Origin: Halomonas heilongjiangensis
GTDB taxonomy: Bacteria; Pseudomonadota; Gammaproteobacteria; Pseudomonadales; Halomonadaceae
Length of the DNA stretch: 41,071 nt
NCBI RefSeq assembly: GCF_002879645.1
Contig: NZ_PNRE01000070.1
Location: 1-41,071, forward strand
Reading direction: 5' to 3'
Shown: in pieces, positions 21,116-29,149 of the stretch
Layout: each line of letters begins with the position of its first letter
Numbering within the stretch: position 1 is the stretch's first letter
The notes under the pieces: generated by a model
Database searches by the model: none
Told to the model about the DNA's origin: nothing
Seen by the model: the letters and a program-made list of their open reading frames with translations, nothing else
Translations under genes and position numbers: made by a program

Positions 21116-22006
21116 TCAGCCGTACAGTGCCAGCAGTGAGTTGCCGTCACCGCAGGGAACGGCGAGCAGCTGCGAGTATCCCCGCCCGGCCGGCACCTGG
21201 GCTTGCTGCTGCCAGCCCTGGCAATCACTGTGGAAACGGTTGACGGTCAGCTGGCCGCTGTCCGCCCGATACCCGGCGAAGCCGGGGCCTTCCTGCAAGG
21301 CGAGCGTCGCTGCCGCGCTGGTTTCCTGGGGCAGCGGCAGGCCGGTGCCTACCGGATGGGAACCCTGGGCAGGGTCATCCATATAGTGGTCGATATTGAC
21401 CGCCTTGTAGGTGGGGTTGTGCTTGAAGAAAAAATTCTCGCCGCCGAGTTGGAAGAAACAGAAATCCTGCCAGCCCTTTGCCCAGTCGCTTTGCCATAGC
21501 TGGCTGATGCTCAGCGGGGCCCGGGGTGGCACCTGGATGCCATAGATCCGGCTGGCGCCGGTGTCGGCGTTGTAACCCATGAGCAGGCACCGATCGCGGT
21601 AGCCGAAGGCATGCACGGTGGTGAAGCCCGTGGTGGTGTCGCCATAGGTGCGCTGATAGCGGTACAGGTGCTGGAAATCCGTGGCGGTGACCCGGTAGAA
21701 ATCGAGGATGCCCGCGTCCCGGGTGTAGGCCAGCAAGTGCAGCTGCCCACCCAGCAGGAAGGGGCTGAGGGCCTGGTAGGCCAGGCTCGCGTTGATTTCC
21801 GCCCCCGGGGTAAAGCTCAGGGTGTCCGGGGTCAACTCCCATGCGGCCAGACGGCCCTGGGGGCTGCTGACGAACAGCTCGCAGCCGTGACTGGCCAGGG
21901 CGCCGGCCTGATCGAGAAAGCCGGCCCCGGTGGGGCTGACCGGGGCCAGCCGATACTCGTTGCGTTGTGGCTCGGGGCTGAGCCGGTACCAACTGGGCTT
22001 AGTCAT
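21116..22006 (-). CDS. Propeller-like repeat protein of unknown function
   Basis: A 296-residue protein without signal peptide. The sequence shows irregular repeats of about 45-50 residues with hydrophobic strands ending in G-x-x/Y patterns: ELFVSSPQGRLAAWELTP, HLLAYTRDAGILDFYRVT, HAFGYRDRCLLMGYNADTG, FCFFQLGGENFFFKHNPTYK, GPGFAGYRADSGQLTVNRFH, LLAVPCGDGNSLLALYG. This suggests a six-bladed beta-propeller, perhaps sugar or ligand binding; no named family is recognised. ATG 22006 overlaps the 3' end of the phosphorylase-like gene by 8 bases, so the two are translationally coupled. A longer frame upstream is shadow sequence. Confidence 0.65.
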   Translation of the reverse strand: MTKPSWYRLSPEPQRNEYRLAPVSPTGAGFLDQAGALASHGCELFVSSPQGRLAAWELTPDTLSFTPGAEINASLAYQALSPFLLGGQLHLLAYTRDAGILDFYRVTATDFQHLYRYQRTYGDTTTGFTTVHAFGYRDRCLLMGYNADTGASRIYGIQVPPRAPLSISQLWQSDWAKGWQDFCFFQLGGENFFFKHNPTYKAVNIDHYMDDPAQGSHPVGTGLPLPQETSAAATLALQEGPGFAGYRADSGQLTVNRFHSDCQGWQQQAQVPAGRGYSQLLAVPCGDGNSLLALYG

Positions 22007-23144
22007 GGTGTGCCTCCAGACGGTCCGCCTCGGCGGCCAGCAGGGCCCAGGTGGCCAGGGCGCCGTTGTAGCTGGTGTACAGCCCCTGCTCCTGATAGAT
22101 GTAGCCGGCCCAGCTGTCCTGCAGGGAATCCGGAAGCTGGCCATTGATGACCGGGTCGGACACGTTGCGTACGAAACCGTAGGCCACTCGATGCTTTTCG
22201 CAGGCCATGCCGACCACGGCGTCGTCCATCTCCACGATGCAGCCGTACTGCTGCAGGCCGTTGGTGGTGGTGCCGAACAGGAAGGTGTCGGTGGTGATGA
22301 TGGGCTGGCCGGTGACCACCTTGATGCGGCTGTTCGGCGCATCCGGGCTGATGTGGGCGCCGGCGGGGTACTGCGGGCTCACCGGCAGAATGTCCGGGCC
22401 GGGGACCTGGATCACGCCTTCCTGGGCCTGGGGCAGGTAATGCTCACCGGGTTGCCAGTGTGATTGCACGGTGCTGTGGTTGAAGGCGGCGTTGGCGAAA
22501 TTCTTCAGGCAATGAAAGTAGGCCTGGTTGGTAATCAGCGCCGAGCCCAGGGCATCTTCCTCGCGCACGCCGCCGGCGGTGCCGATGGAGAGCACCAGCC
22601 GCGGCCGGGCTTCCCGGCAAAGCCGGTCGACCAACTGGATCAGGGGCAGGTCGGTGCCGTCCTGGGCCAGGTGCATACCGGATTTCACCAGCAGCACTCT
22701 CAGCTCGCCGATGGTCACCATCCGCACGCTGCCCCACGCCTGGTCATACAGGGAGGGGGCGCCGCCCTGGTAGGTTTTCGACACGTCCACCATGTACTGA
22801 TGAATCTGGCAGTAATCACGCTGGTATTTTTCCCAGCCCTGGCGCCAGTCGTGACCCTTGGCCTGCTCCGGGGTGAGCGGTTCGCGACGATTGGTGAGCA
22901 CCTGGTTCATGGCCGCCCACTCGGCGCTGGTCCAGGTGATCACCGCCACATCCGCTTCGGGAAAGGGCGAATTGGCCTGCCAGTCGGCGAGGGGAATCAC
23001 GCTGGGGATACGATTGGCCGCCACGCCCAGTGTCGGCCAGTCCACTGGCGGCAAGGCGTGCTCGCTGGTGGCGGGCAGGGCGGCCAGGCGTTGGGCGTTG
23101 AGCAGGGTGTCCGGTACCGCTGCGGATAACTCCGGCGTGATCAT
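21999..23144 (-). CDS. Phosphorylase-superfamily (PNP/UDP-like) protein
   Basis: A 381-residue protein. From about residue 64 it follows the nucleoside phosphorylase/nucleosidase fold: VAVITWTSAEWAAMNQVL, VLSIGTAGGVREEDALGSAL (residues 184-203, phosphate/ribose region), and CIVEMDDAVVGMACEKHRVA followed by FVRNVSD (residues 302-330). The last part is the counterpart of the VEMEAAA...VSD motif that binds the nucleoside; here the usual Glu-Met-Glu is Glu-Met-Asp. The 63-residue N-terminus and a long insert around 205-275 are unusual. A nucleoside-like substrate is likely but unproven. It heads a two-gene operon transcribed from the LysR-box region. Confidence 0.7.
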   Translation of the reverse strand: MITPELSAAVPDTLLNAQRLAALPATSEHALPPVDWPTLGVAANRIPSVIPLADWQANSPFPEADVAVITWTSAEWAAMNQVLTNRREPLTPEQAKGHDWRQGWEKYQRDYCQIHQYMVDVSKTYQGGAPSLYDQAWGSVRMVTIGELRVLLVKSGMHLAQDGTDLPLIQLVDRLCREARPRLVLSIGTAGGVREEDALGSALITNQAYFHCLKNFANAAFNHSTVQSHWQPGEHYLPQAQEGVIQVPGPDILPVSPQYPAGAHISPDAPNSRIKVVTGQPIITTDTFLFGTTTNGLQQYGCIVEMDDAVVGMACEKHRVAYGFVRNVSDPVINGQLPDSLQDSWAGYIYQEQGLYTSYNGALATWALLAAEADRLEAHHD

Positions 23145-23259
23145 GATGGCATCCTTTTCAATGATTATGGATATACGACAATTCCCTCAAGGCGAGGTGC
23201 GCAATCTAGCTGAGGCCACCTTTCATACTAACTGGTTTTTTCATGCTGAAAAGGGACTA

Positions 23260-23280
23260 ACCATTATGGTTGGTAATGGT
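23260..23280. promoter_or_regulatory. LysR-type T-N11-A operator between divergent operons
   Basis: ACCATTA, 7 bases, TAATGGT form a perfect dyad containing T-N11-A, the standard LysR recognition pattern. It lies 116 bases from the phosphorylase start and 158 bases from the start of the 23439 gene, so one site could serve both directions. A second, weaker dyad (ATTCATG/CATGATG) lies near 23298-23315. The AT-rich 23145-23438 interval has no gene. Confidence 0.6.
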
Positions 23281-23438
23281 GATCATCACTGCAGATGATT
23301 CATGCTTCATGATGACAACCATCAGCAGTGATAATTTCACGAGTTCATTTTCTTGCTCAACACTGATATCGCCGATTCACGGATCGGTGACCCACGAGGG
23401 CATGACAATGCCTCTTAACCCTTATCAGGAGCAAGACA

Positions 23439-24701
23439 ATGAGCGACTTGACAAAAACCCTTTGGGGCCAGTTCATGACCGCCTTCAATGATCAGATGAA
23501 GATCGAAGGCGTTCCGCAAATGCTGACCGGGCCGCAGCCCTGGAACTGGGGCGGCAAGAACCCGCCGATCGGTTCCATTCCCTACCAACAGGTGCAGTTC
23601 CTCAATATCGTACCGGCCAGTCCGCTGGTGGATCCTAACACCTATGGCATGAAGCTGAATTTCGGACAGCAGTACAAGGCGTTCCTGAACTCCCTGATGG
23701 TGACGGACGGAGGAGATGAGGGACAGAGTCTGCAGCAGGCTATCATCAACGCGACGCAGGATCTGGGGAGGGTGCAGGCCAATGTGAATGTGGCCTATCA
23801 GAACTTCCAGGAACAGACCGGTAGCACCGAGTCCTTCGCGGACTGGTTGGAAAATGAAGGCATCGCCGTGGCCGCGCAACTTCAGCAGGCGAAAACGGCG
23901 TACCAGACTGCCCAGTCGACCTATGATGAGTATATGAAGAAGTTGAAGGGGCCCATCACTGATGCCGTCAAGCAATATAATGACAACCTGTCCACGGTAG
24001 TGGGGCAGGCGGGTACGACGCTGAAAGACCAGCCGGTGTTCCAGCTCAGTGAAACCCCGTGGAGCTACATCCAGCGCATCACCAACGACAACTATGGCGG
24101 CGACGCCTCTGCTGGTTCAGCCCGCACCTTCACGCTCAGCTCGTCTACCCAGGAATGGTCCGATAGCACCGTCTATGCCGAGGGGGAACTGGGAGGCCTG
24201 TTCGACTTCTTCGGCTTCGAGGCCGCTGGTCGGGTGGAGAAGGTCTCCACCGAGCACTTCTCCAGTGAGTACGATATCACCTTCGCCTTCCAGGATGTGT
24301 CCGTGGTGAACGTGACCCCGGAAAACTGGTTTGATTCGTCCATGCCGAGCAACTACGTGAATGGTCCCTTCATGCCTGGCCATTCGGGGTTCAAGGATGG
24401 CAATGATGTGTACTACTTCGGCAAGGGGGGCAACCTGGCGCGCATCGTTTCGCAAGTGATCGTCGGTTATCGGCCCACCATCACCATCAACGCCGGCTCG
24501 GATTTCGCCGAGGAGGTGAAACAGAAAATCAGTGGCGAGGGCGGCTTCTTCATCGGACCGTTCGAGTTCGGTGGCGCCGGAGGCTCCGACTCCGACAAGG
24601 GCACCATCAAGGTGGACGGGCAGACCATTACCTGCACCTCCAACAGCAACTGGGGCACCATCGTCGGGCTGGGCACCAACTGGCTAGTGAACCCGCGATA
24701 A
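23439..24701 (+). CDS. Orphan 420-residue protein with helical middle and beta C-terminus
   Basis: Not recognised. The N-terminus (about 1-80) has the pattern WGQFMTAFNDQMKIEGVP. Residues 85-185 are strongly helical and Gln/Ala-rich (LQQAIINATQDLGRVQANVN, LQQAKTAYQTAQSTYDEYMK), a probable coiled coil. Residues 220-420 are beta-rich with Gly and aromatic residues (AEGELGGLFDFFGFEAAGRV, GEGGFFIGPFEFGGAGGSDS). A helical bundle plus beta domain recalls some pore-forming or membrane-binding proteins, but this is only an impression. No signal peptide. SD TCAGGAGCAAGACA. It is divergent from the phosphorylase operon and probably LysR-controlled. Confidence 0.7.
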   Translation: MSDLTKTLWGQFMTAFNDQMKIEGVPQMLTGPQPWNWGGKNPPIGSIPYQQVQFLNIVPASPLVDPNTYGMKLNFGQQYKAFLNSLMVTDGGDEGQSLQQAIINATQDLGRVQANVNVAYQNFQEQTGSTESFADWLENEGIAVAAQLQQAKTAYQTAQSTYDEYMKKLKGPITDAVKQYNDNLSTVVGQAGTTLKDQPVFQLSETPWSYIQRITNDNYGGDASAGSARTFTLSSSTQEWSDSTVYAEGELGGLFDFFGFEAAGRVEKVSTEHFSSEYDITFAFQDVSVVNVTPENWFDSSMPSNYVNGPFMPGHSGFKDGNDVYYFGKGGNLARIVSQVIVGYRPTITINAGSDFAEEVKQKISGEGGFFIGPFEFGGAGGSDSDKGTIKVDGQTITCTSNSNWGTIVGLGTNWLVNPR

Positions 24702-24703
24702 CA

Positions 24704-24730
24704 CCCTTACTACGCTTTGTCCGAGTAGGG
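24704..24730 (+). other. Hairpin between the two orphan genes
   Basis: CCCTTACT and AGTAGGG pair with one bulged base around ACGCTTTGTCCG, between the 23439 stop codon and the SD (GGGAGACAGCC) of the next gene. It could tune expression of the second gene or protect the upstream message. No T run follows, so full termination is unlikely. Confidence 0.45.
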
Positions 24731-24738
24731 AGACAGCC

Positions 24739-25113
24739 ATGTTACAGGTACAACGGCAGGGCCCGATACGCAATGCCTTCGGCAATATGAACCAGAACCA
24801 GCACGCTGATGCGGTGGCGGCCATCAACAGCCTGACCGATACCGCGATCTGGCGCGGGGCTGGCACCATCATCAACCAGGGCACCGTGCGTATCGACGTG
24901 CAGGGCTACACCGGCGCCGGCGATCTAAACCTGCAGGCCCAGATCAACGGGGTCAGCGGCAACAGTACGGTGGCCGCCATTCTGGTGGCGGCCAGCGTGG
25001 CCGAGGCCAATATCCCGGCGCAGCATGTCTATGCCACCCGCAAGCTGAAGAATGCGCTCTTCGAGAGCATGAACGACGGCTATATCTACCGGGTATCCGG
25101 CACCCCCGTGTGA
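24739..25113 (+). CDS. Orphan 124-residue protein, second gene of the divergent operon
   Basis: Not recognised. It starts MLQVQRQGPIRNAFGNMNQN. A central beta-like segment (AIWRGAGTIINQGTVRIDVQ) and an Ala-rich helix (VAAILVAASVAEANIPAQHV) lie before a C-terminal part ending FESMNDGYIYRVSGTPV. It has no signal peptide; helix hydrophobicity is moderate, not clearly transmembrane. SD GGGAGACAGCC precedes the ATG. It lies 37 bases after the 420-residue protein gene and before a strong hairpin, so the two form a unit. Confidence 0.65.
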   Translation: MLQVQRQGPIRNAFGNMNQNQHADAVAAINSLTDTAIWRGAGTIINQGTVRIDVQGYTGAGDLNLQAQINGVSGNSTVAAILVAASVAEANIPAQHVYATRKLKNALFESMNDGYIYRVSGTPV

Positions 25114-25154
25114 CCCGGCGCCCGCGGCGCTTGGAAACCCTTGAATGTCACCTC

Positions 25155-25190
25155 GACCGCCGACCTTGCCCAGAGGCAAGGCCGGCGGTC
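25155..25190 (+). terminator. Strong hairpin after the orphan operon
   Basis: GACCGCCGACCTTGCC, loop CAGA, then GGCAAGGCCGGCGGTC give a 16-bp stem with a single G-T type mismatch. There is no T run, but its place 41 bases after the operon and its strength make a transcript end likely. Confidence 0.6.
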
Positions 25191-25222
25191 GCATCGCTTC
25201 CACGGCCGAAGGCCCGCATTTC

Positions 25223-25329
25223 CTCCTTCGCAACCCGAAGAAAGGTTGATTAGGCTGTAGTGGATAAGCCGGTATCAGGCGCAGGCGTCCGTGATGCTGC
25301 ATGCAACCACTGCCAGGGAAGGCGGCACG
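25223..25329. repeat. Dispersed repeat, copy 2 (copy 1 at 255)
   Basis: See the copy at 255: 38 of 40 bases match at 25223-25262, and the CTGCCAGGGAAGGCGGCACG end at 25310-25329 matches 19 of 20. The middle differs in length (about 47 against 60 bases). It lies immediately after the last accessory operon and before chromosome-like genes, so it marks the right edge of the accessory segment. Confidence 0.8.
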
Positions 25330-25398
25330 AAGCCGATAACGGAGCGCCCCGTCTGATCACGGGCGGTTGGGGTGAAACCATAGACATCGAGGTGAAGC

Positions 25399-25749
25399 AT
25401 GAAAGTCAAGCGCATCATGGCCAACACGGCGACCTCAGACCTCGGCAAGGCGGCCGCGTTTTACGGGGATATATTGGGCCTTGAGCTGATCATGGATCAC
25501 GGTTGGTTTCAAACCTACGGCTCAGATGCCAGGATGACGGTTCAGGTGAGTTTTGGCACCGAGGGTGGCTCAGGGACTTCCGTGCCCGATCTTTCCATCG
25601 AAGTCGATGATATCGGAGCTGCAATCGAACGCTTCAAGGAAGCAGGCGTGCCTATCGAGTATGGGCCAGTAAGCGAGCCTTGGGGGGTGCGGCGATTCTA
25701 CGTCCGCGACCCTTTCGAAAATCTCGTCAATATCTTGCAACACGAGTAA
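25399..25749 (+). CDS. VOC family (glyoxalase-like) protein
   Basis: A 116-residue single VOC domain: MKVKRIMANTATSDLGKAAA, FYGDILGLELIMDHGWFQTY, SIEVDDIGAAIERFKEAGVP and the end RRFYVRDPFENLVNILQHE with the Glu expected for metal binding in VOC folds. Metal and substrate cannot be inferred. SD GAGGTGAAGC precedes the ATG. It stands alone between the repeat at 25223 and the DUF503 gene. Confidence 0.85.
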   Translation: MKVKRIMANTATSDLGKAAAFYGDILGLELIMDHGWFQTYGSDARMTVQVSFGTEGGSGTSVPDLSIEVDDIGAAIERFKEAGVPIEYGPVSEPWGVRRFYVRDPFENLVNILQHE

Positions 25750-25797
25750 ACGGCTGCTCGCTTGGTAATCCCGCACGACTGCCGAGAAGGAGGGGCC

Positions 25798-26079
25798 ATG
25801 CACATCGGCGTACTGACGGTGACGCTTTCCCTGCCGGGCTGCCGCTCCCTCAAGGAGAAGCGCCAGCGCATGGGCGGCCTGCACGAGCGCTTCGGGCGCA
25901 ACCCGGCGGTGGCGGTCTGCGAGAGTGCCGATCATGACCGGCTGGATGCCAGCGAATGGACCTTCGTCGTGGCCGCGACATCGCCCCAGAAGGTGGAATC
26001 GCTCTGCAGCCAGATCGAGGACAAGTTGCAGCGCACGGTCGACGGGCGGGTGCTCGAGGTGTCTCGGGAGCTGCTGTAA
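25798..26079 (+). CDS. DUF503 (YlxP-like) family protein
   Basis: A 93-residue protein of the DUF503 family: MHIGVLTVTLSLPGCRSLKE followed by KRQRMGGLHERFGRNPAVAV, and the end EDKLQRTVDGRVLEVSRELL. YlxP-like proteins usually lie next to rbfA or infB; here the gene is away from those and probably a paralogue. The role is unknown. The ATG at 25798 has a near-perfect SD (GAAGGAGGGGCC); a GTG further upstream would add 12 unrelated residues. Confidence 0.85.
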   Translation: MHIGVLTVTLSLPGCRSLKEKRQRMGGLHERFGRNPAVAVCESADHDRLDASEWTFVVAATSPQKVESLCSQIEDKLQRTVDGRVLEVSRELL

Positions 26080-26254
26080 TCCACGGCCCGCGACAAGAAT
26101 CAGCGCTGCCTAGTAGGCTCGATCCAGGGGGCGGTTGCCGGTAGGCCCGTTGCGGTTGCCGTTGGTCACGCCTAGGGTTCAAGACACGGCGGATCGTGAG
26201 GGCACGGATTTGCCGCGCGATTGAAGGGCTCAAGGCGTCCGATCAGGAGTCAAG

Positions 26255-28357
26255 ATGGAATTCTGGCGTTTCGATACCTCCGACCCCACGCTGGGCCCGT
26301 TGCTGGAAGGCACCTACGACCCCTTGCTGGTCACGCTTTCCATTGCCATCGCCTGCTTTGCGGGCCTCACGGCATTGATGCTGGCGGACCGCATGGTCGC
26401 CTCGCCTTCGCCCACGAGCAAGGCCTGGTGGCATATCGGCGGTGCGGTGGCCATGGGCTGTGGCATATGGGCGATGCACTTCAGTGCCATGCTGGCCTTC
26501 TCCGTGGAAGGGCACGAGCACATGGAGTACGCCATGAGCCTGACGGCGCTGTCCCTGGTGCCGGCGATACTGGGCAGTGGTGCGGCCCTGCACTTCATGG
26601 CGCATCCGAATCTCAAGGTGCATCAGCTTCTCGTGGGGGCGCTGTTGATGGCCGTCGGCATCGGCAGCATGCACTACACCGGCATGGAAGCCATGCACAT
26701 GGCAGGCCTGCGCTATCACTTCCCCTTCTTCGTTCTCTCCATCGTGGTGGCCTTTCTGCTGGCCCTGGCGGCGCTCTACCTCCACTTCCGCGTGCGCAGC
26801 CTGCCGGCGTTCTCGGAAAGCGGCATGACGCTGGTCGCCGGGGTCTTCATGGGCTTTGCGGTGGCCGGCATGCACTATACGGCGATGGGGGCCTCCCGGT
26901 TTTATGAAAGCCCCGTGAGCGCCGCGCATGACTCGCTGCTGTCCCAGGAGAGCATGGCCGCGGCTATCGGCGGCTTCGCCGGCCTGATCCTGGGCCTGAG
27001 CCTGCTGGTGACCTGGGTCGATCGGCAGAAGGCGATCCAGCGGATGCTGGAGCATCTCGCCCACACCGACGCCCTGACCGGCCTGCCGAACCGAGCGCAT
27101 TTCCGGCGCTGCCTCGGGCTGGCGCTGTCCCATAGCCAGCGGCAGGGCACTCGCCTGGCCGTGATGTTCATGGACCTGAACGACTTCAAGACGATCAATG
27201 ACAGTCTCGGTCATGCCACGGGGGACAGGGTGCTCCAGGAGTTCGCGCGGCGGCTCATCGAGCCCGTTCGTGGAGACGATACGGTCGCACGTTTCGGTGG
27301 CGATGAGTTCATCATTCTGATCCGGGACCTGGCCATGCCGGAGGACGCGGTCCAGACCGCGGAGCGATTGCTGCGGGCCATGGACGCGCCGATCGAGTTC
27401 GATGACTGGAAGTTGCATGCCCAGGCCAGCATCGGCATCAGTATCTATCCCGATGACAGTGAACAGCCCGACGAGCTCATCCAGCAGGCCGATGCCGCCA
27501 TGTACCAGGCCAAGCGCCATGACTCTGGCTATCACTTCTTCGACCAGGACATGACCGATCGGGCGATGCTGCGGGTGCGACTGGGAAACGACCTGCGGGA
27601 TGCCCTGAAACAGGATCAGCTGTTGCTTCACTACCAACCCCAGGTCAACCTGCGAACCGGGAAATGGACAGGGGTGGAAGCCCTGGCACGATGGCAGCAT
27701 CCCCGGGAAGGCAATATCCCGCCGTCCGTTTTCGTCCCCCTGGCGGAGCGCACCGGCCTGGTATTGGCGCTCGGCGAATGGGCGCTACGGGGTGCCTGCC
27801 AGCAGGGGCGGGCCTGGCTGGATGCCGGGCTGGCGTTCGGACACATCGCCGTCAATGTGACGGCTCCCCAACTGGCTCGGCCGGGGTTCGTCACACAGCT
27901 TCGCCGTATCCTGGAATCTGCCGACCTGCCTGCCAGATACCTGGAACTGGAGATCACGGAGTCATCCCTGATGCACTCTGACCAGGGCACCATCAAGAGT
28001 CTGCATGAGATCCGTCGCATGGGGGTCTCCCTGGCGATCGATGATTTCGGGACGGGCTACTCGTCGCTGAGCTATCTCAAGCACCTGCCCATCAGCAAGC
28101 TGAAGATCGATCGCAGCTTCGTGCATGGCATCCTGGACGATCCCCGTGACCAGGCGATCGTCCGGGCGGTGGCCGAGATGGGCGCCAGCCTGGGATTCAT
28201 CGTGCTCGCCGAGGGGATCGAAACCGAGGAGCAGGGGCAGGCCGTGCTGCAACTGGGTTGCCGCCAGGGGCAGGGGTACTTCTTTGCCCTGCCGGCGGAT
28301 GCCGAGTCGATTGTCGGTGCGCCGAGCTGGCCCCGGTGGGAAGATGCCAGCGGGTGA
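26255..28357 (+). CDS. MHYT-GGDEF-EAL cyclic-di-GMP enzyme
   Basis: A 700-residue inner-membrane protein that should make and degrade cyclic-di-GMP. Residues about 20-250 form an MHYT sensor with seven membrane helices; the motif appears as MHFSAM, MHYTGM and MHYTAM, thought to bind copper and sense oxygen, CO or NO. GGDEF follows (RFGGDEF, residues 346-352), with an RGDD inhibitory site five residues before it. EAL comes next (VEAL, residues 474-477; also EITESS, DDFGTGYSSL and LAEGIET). All key residues are present in both halves, so either activity is possible. SD CAGGAGTCAAG. Confidence 0.93.
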   Translation: MEFWRFDTSDPTLGPLLEGTYDPLLVTLSIAIACFAGLTALMLADRMVASPSPTSKAWWHIGGAVAMGCGIWAMHFSAMLAFSVEGHEHMEYAMSLTALSLVPAILGSGAALHFMAHPNLKVHQLLVGALLMAVGIGSMHYTGMEAMHMAGLRYHFPFFVLSIVVAFLLALAALYLHFRVRSLPAFSESGMTLVAGVFMGFAVAGMHYTAMGASRFYESPVSAAHDSLLSQESMAAAIGGFAGLILGLSLLVTWVDRQKAIQRMLEHLAHTDALTGLPNRAHFRRCLGLALSHSQRQGTRLAVMFMDLNDFKTINDSLGHATGDRVLQEFARRLIEPVRGDDTVARFGGDEFIILIRDLAMPEDAVQTAERLLRAMDAPIEFDDWKLHAQASIGISIYPDDSEQPDELIQQADAAMYQAKRHDSGYHFFDQDMTDRAMLRVRLGNDLRDALKQDQLLLHYQPQVNLRTGKWTGVEALARWQHPREGNIPPSVFVPLAERTGLVLALGEWALRGACQQGRAWLDAGLAFGHIAVNVTAPQLARPGFVTQLRRILESADLPARYLELEITESSLMHSDQGTIKSLHEIRRMGVSLAIDDFGTGYSSLSYLKHLPISKLKIDRSFVHGILDDPRDQAIVRAVAEMGASLGFIVLAEGIETEEQGQAVLQLGCRQGQGYFFALPADAESIVGAPSWPRWEDASG

Positions 28358-28374
28358 CATGATGTAAGGATGAC

Positions 28375-29109
28375 ATGATGGAAAACAACAACCTTGCCGT
28401 GCTGATCGATGCGGACAATGCCCAGCCGGGGATCGTCGATGGCCTGCTGGCGGAGATTGCCAAGTACGGTGTCGCCAACGTGAAGCGAATCTATGGCGAC
28501 TGGACCGGGCCGCAGCTGAAGGGCTGGAAGGAGACCCTGCTGCGGCACTCGATACAGCCGGTCCAGCAGTTTGGCTACACGACCGGCAAGAATGCCACCG
28601 ACAGCGCCTTGATCATCGATGCCATGGACCTGCTGTATACGGGGAACTTCACGGGGTTCTGCCTGGTGTCGAGCGACAGCGACTTCACGCGCCTGGCGTC
28701 CCGGCTCCGGGAGTCGGGGCTCACGGTCTTCGGCTTCGGCGAGAAGAAGACGCCGCTTCCCTTCGTCGCGGCCTGCGACAAGTTCATCTATACCGAGGTA
28801 CTGCGCGAAGGCGAGGAGGAGGGGACGGAGACGATCCGGCGCTCCACCAGGGAGCTGAAGTCGGATGCCAAGCTCGTCAACTCCCTGCGCAACGCGGTCG
28901 AGTCGTCTTCGGACGACAGCGGCTGGGCGCCGCTCGCCGCGGTCGGCAGCAATATCGTGAAGCAGTTTCCGGATTTCGATTCACGCAATTATGGCTATCG
29001 AAAGCTCGGGGAACTGGTGGCGGCAACCGAGCTTTTCGATATCGAGGAGAGGCCCTCGCGGGGCGAGAGCTCGAAGGTCATCTACATTCATGACAAGCGG
29101 AAGAAGTGA
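28375..29109 (+). CDS. NYN-domain RNase with C-terminal LOTUS/OST-HTH domain
   Basis: A 244-residue protein. The NYN nuclease-like domain covers about residues 6-150: LAVLIDADNAQPG, KNATDSALIIDAMDLL and LVSSDSDFTRLASRLRES give the Asp cluster that binds the metal. The C-terminal residues 165-240 (LVNSLRNAVESSSDDSGWAP, LAAVGSNIVKQFPDFDSRNY, GYRKLGELVAATELFDIEE) form an OST-HTH/LOTUS domain, which binds RNA or helicase partners. It is thus a likely RNA-processing or degrading enzyme. It starts 17 bases after the c-di-GMP gene and may be co-transcribed with it. ATG 28378 is an alternative start. Confidence 0.9.
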   Translation: MMENNNLAVLIDADNAQPGIVDGLLAEIAKYGVANVKRIYGDWTGPQLKGWKETLLRHSIQPVQQFGYTTGKNATDSALIIDAMDLLYTGNFTGFCLVSSDSDFTRLASRLRESGLTVFGFGEKKTPLPFVAACDKFIYTEVLREGEEEGTETIRRSTRELKSDAKLVNSLRNAVESSSDDSGWAPLAAVGSNIVKQFPDFDSRNYGYRKLGELVAATELFDIEERPSRGESSKVIYIHDKRKK

Positions 29110-29118
29110 GGGGCGCTT

Positions 29119-29133
29119 GGGGCGTGACGCCCC
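29119..29133 (+). terminator. Hairpin after NYN gene
   Basis: GGGGCG, three bases (TGA), CGCCCC, ten bases after the stop codon. Short and GC-rich, without a T run. Confidence 0.4.
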
Positions 29134-29149
29134 GCGGCCGCTGCAGTAC

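Noticed and set aside
20107..21228. Minus-strand open frame opposite the LysR gene
   Set aside because: Composition is shadow-like and the LysR frame is certain.
26243..27700. Minus-strand open frame of 485 codons opposite the MHYT-GGDEF-EAL gene
   Set aside because: His/Gln/Arg-rich shadow of a gene whose three domains are unmistakable.
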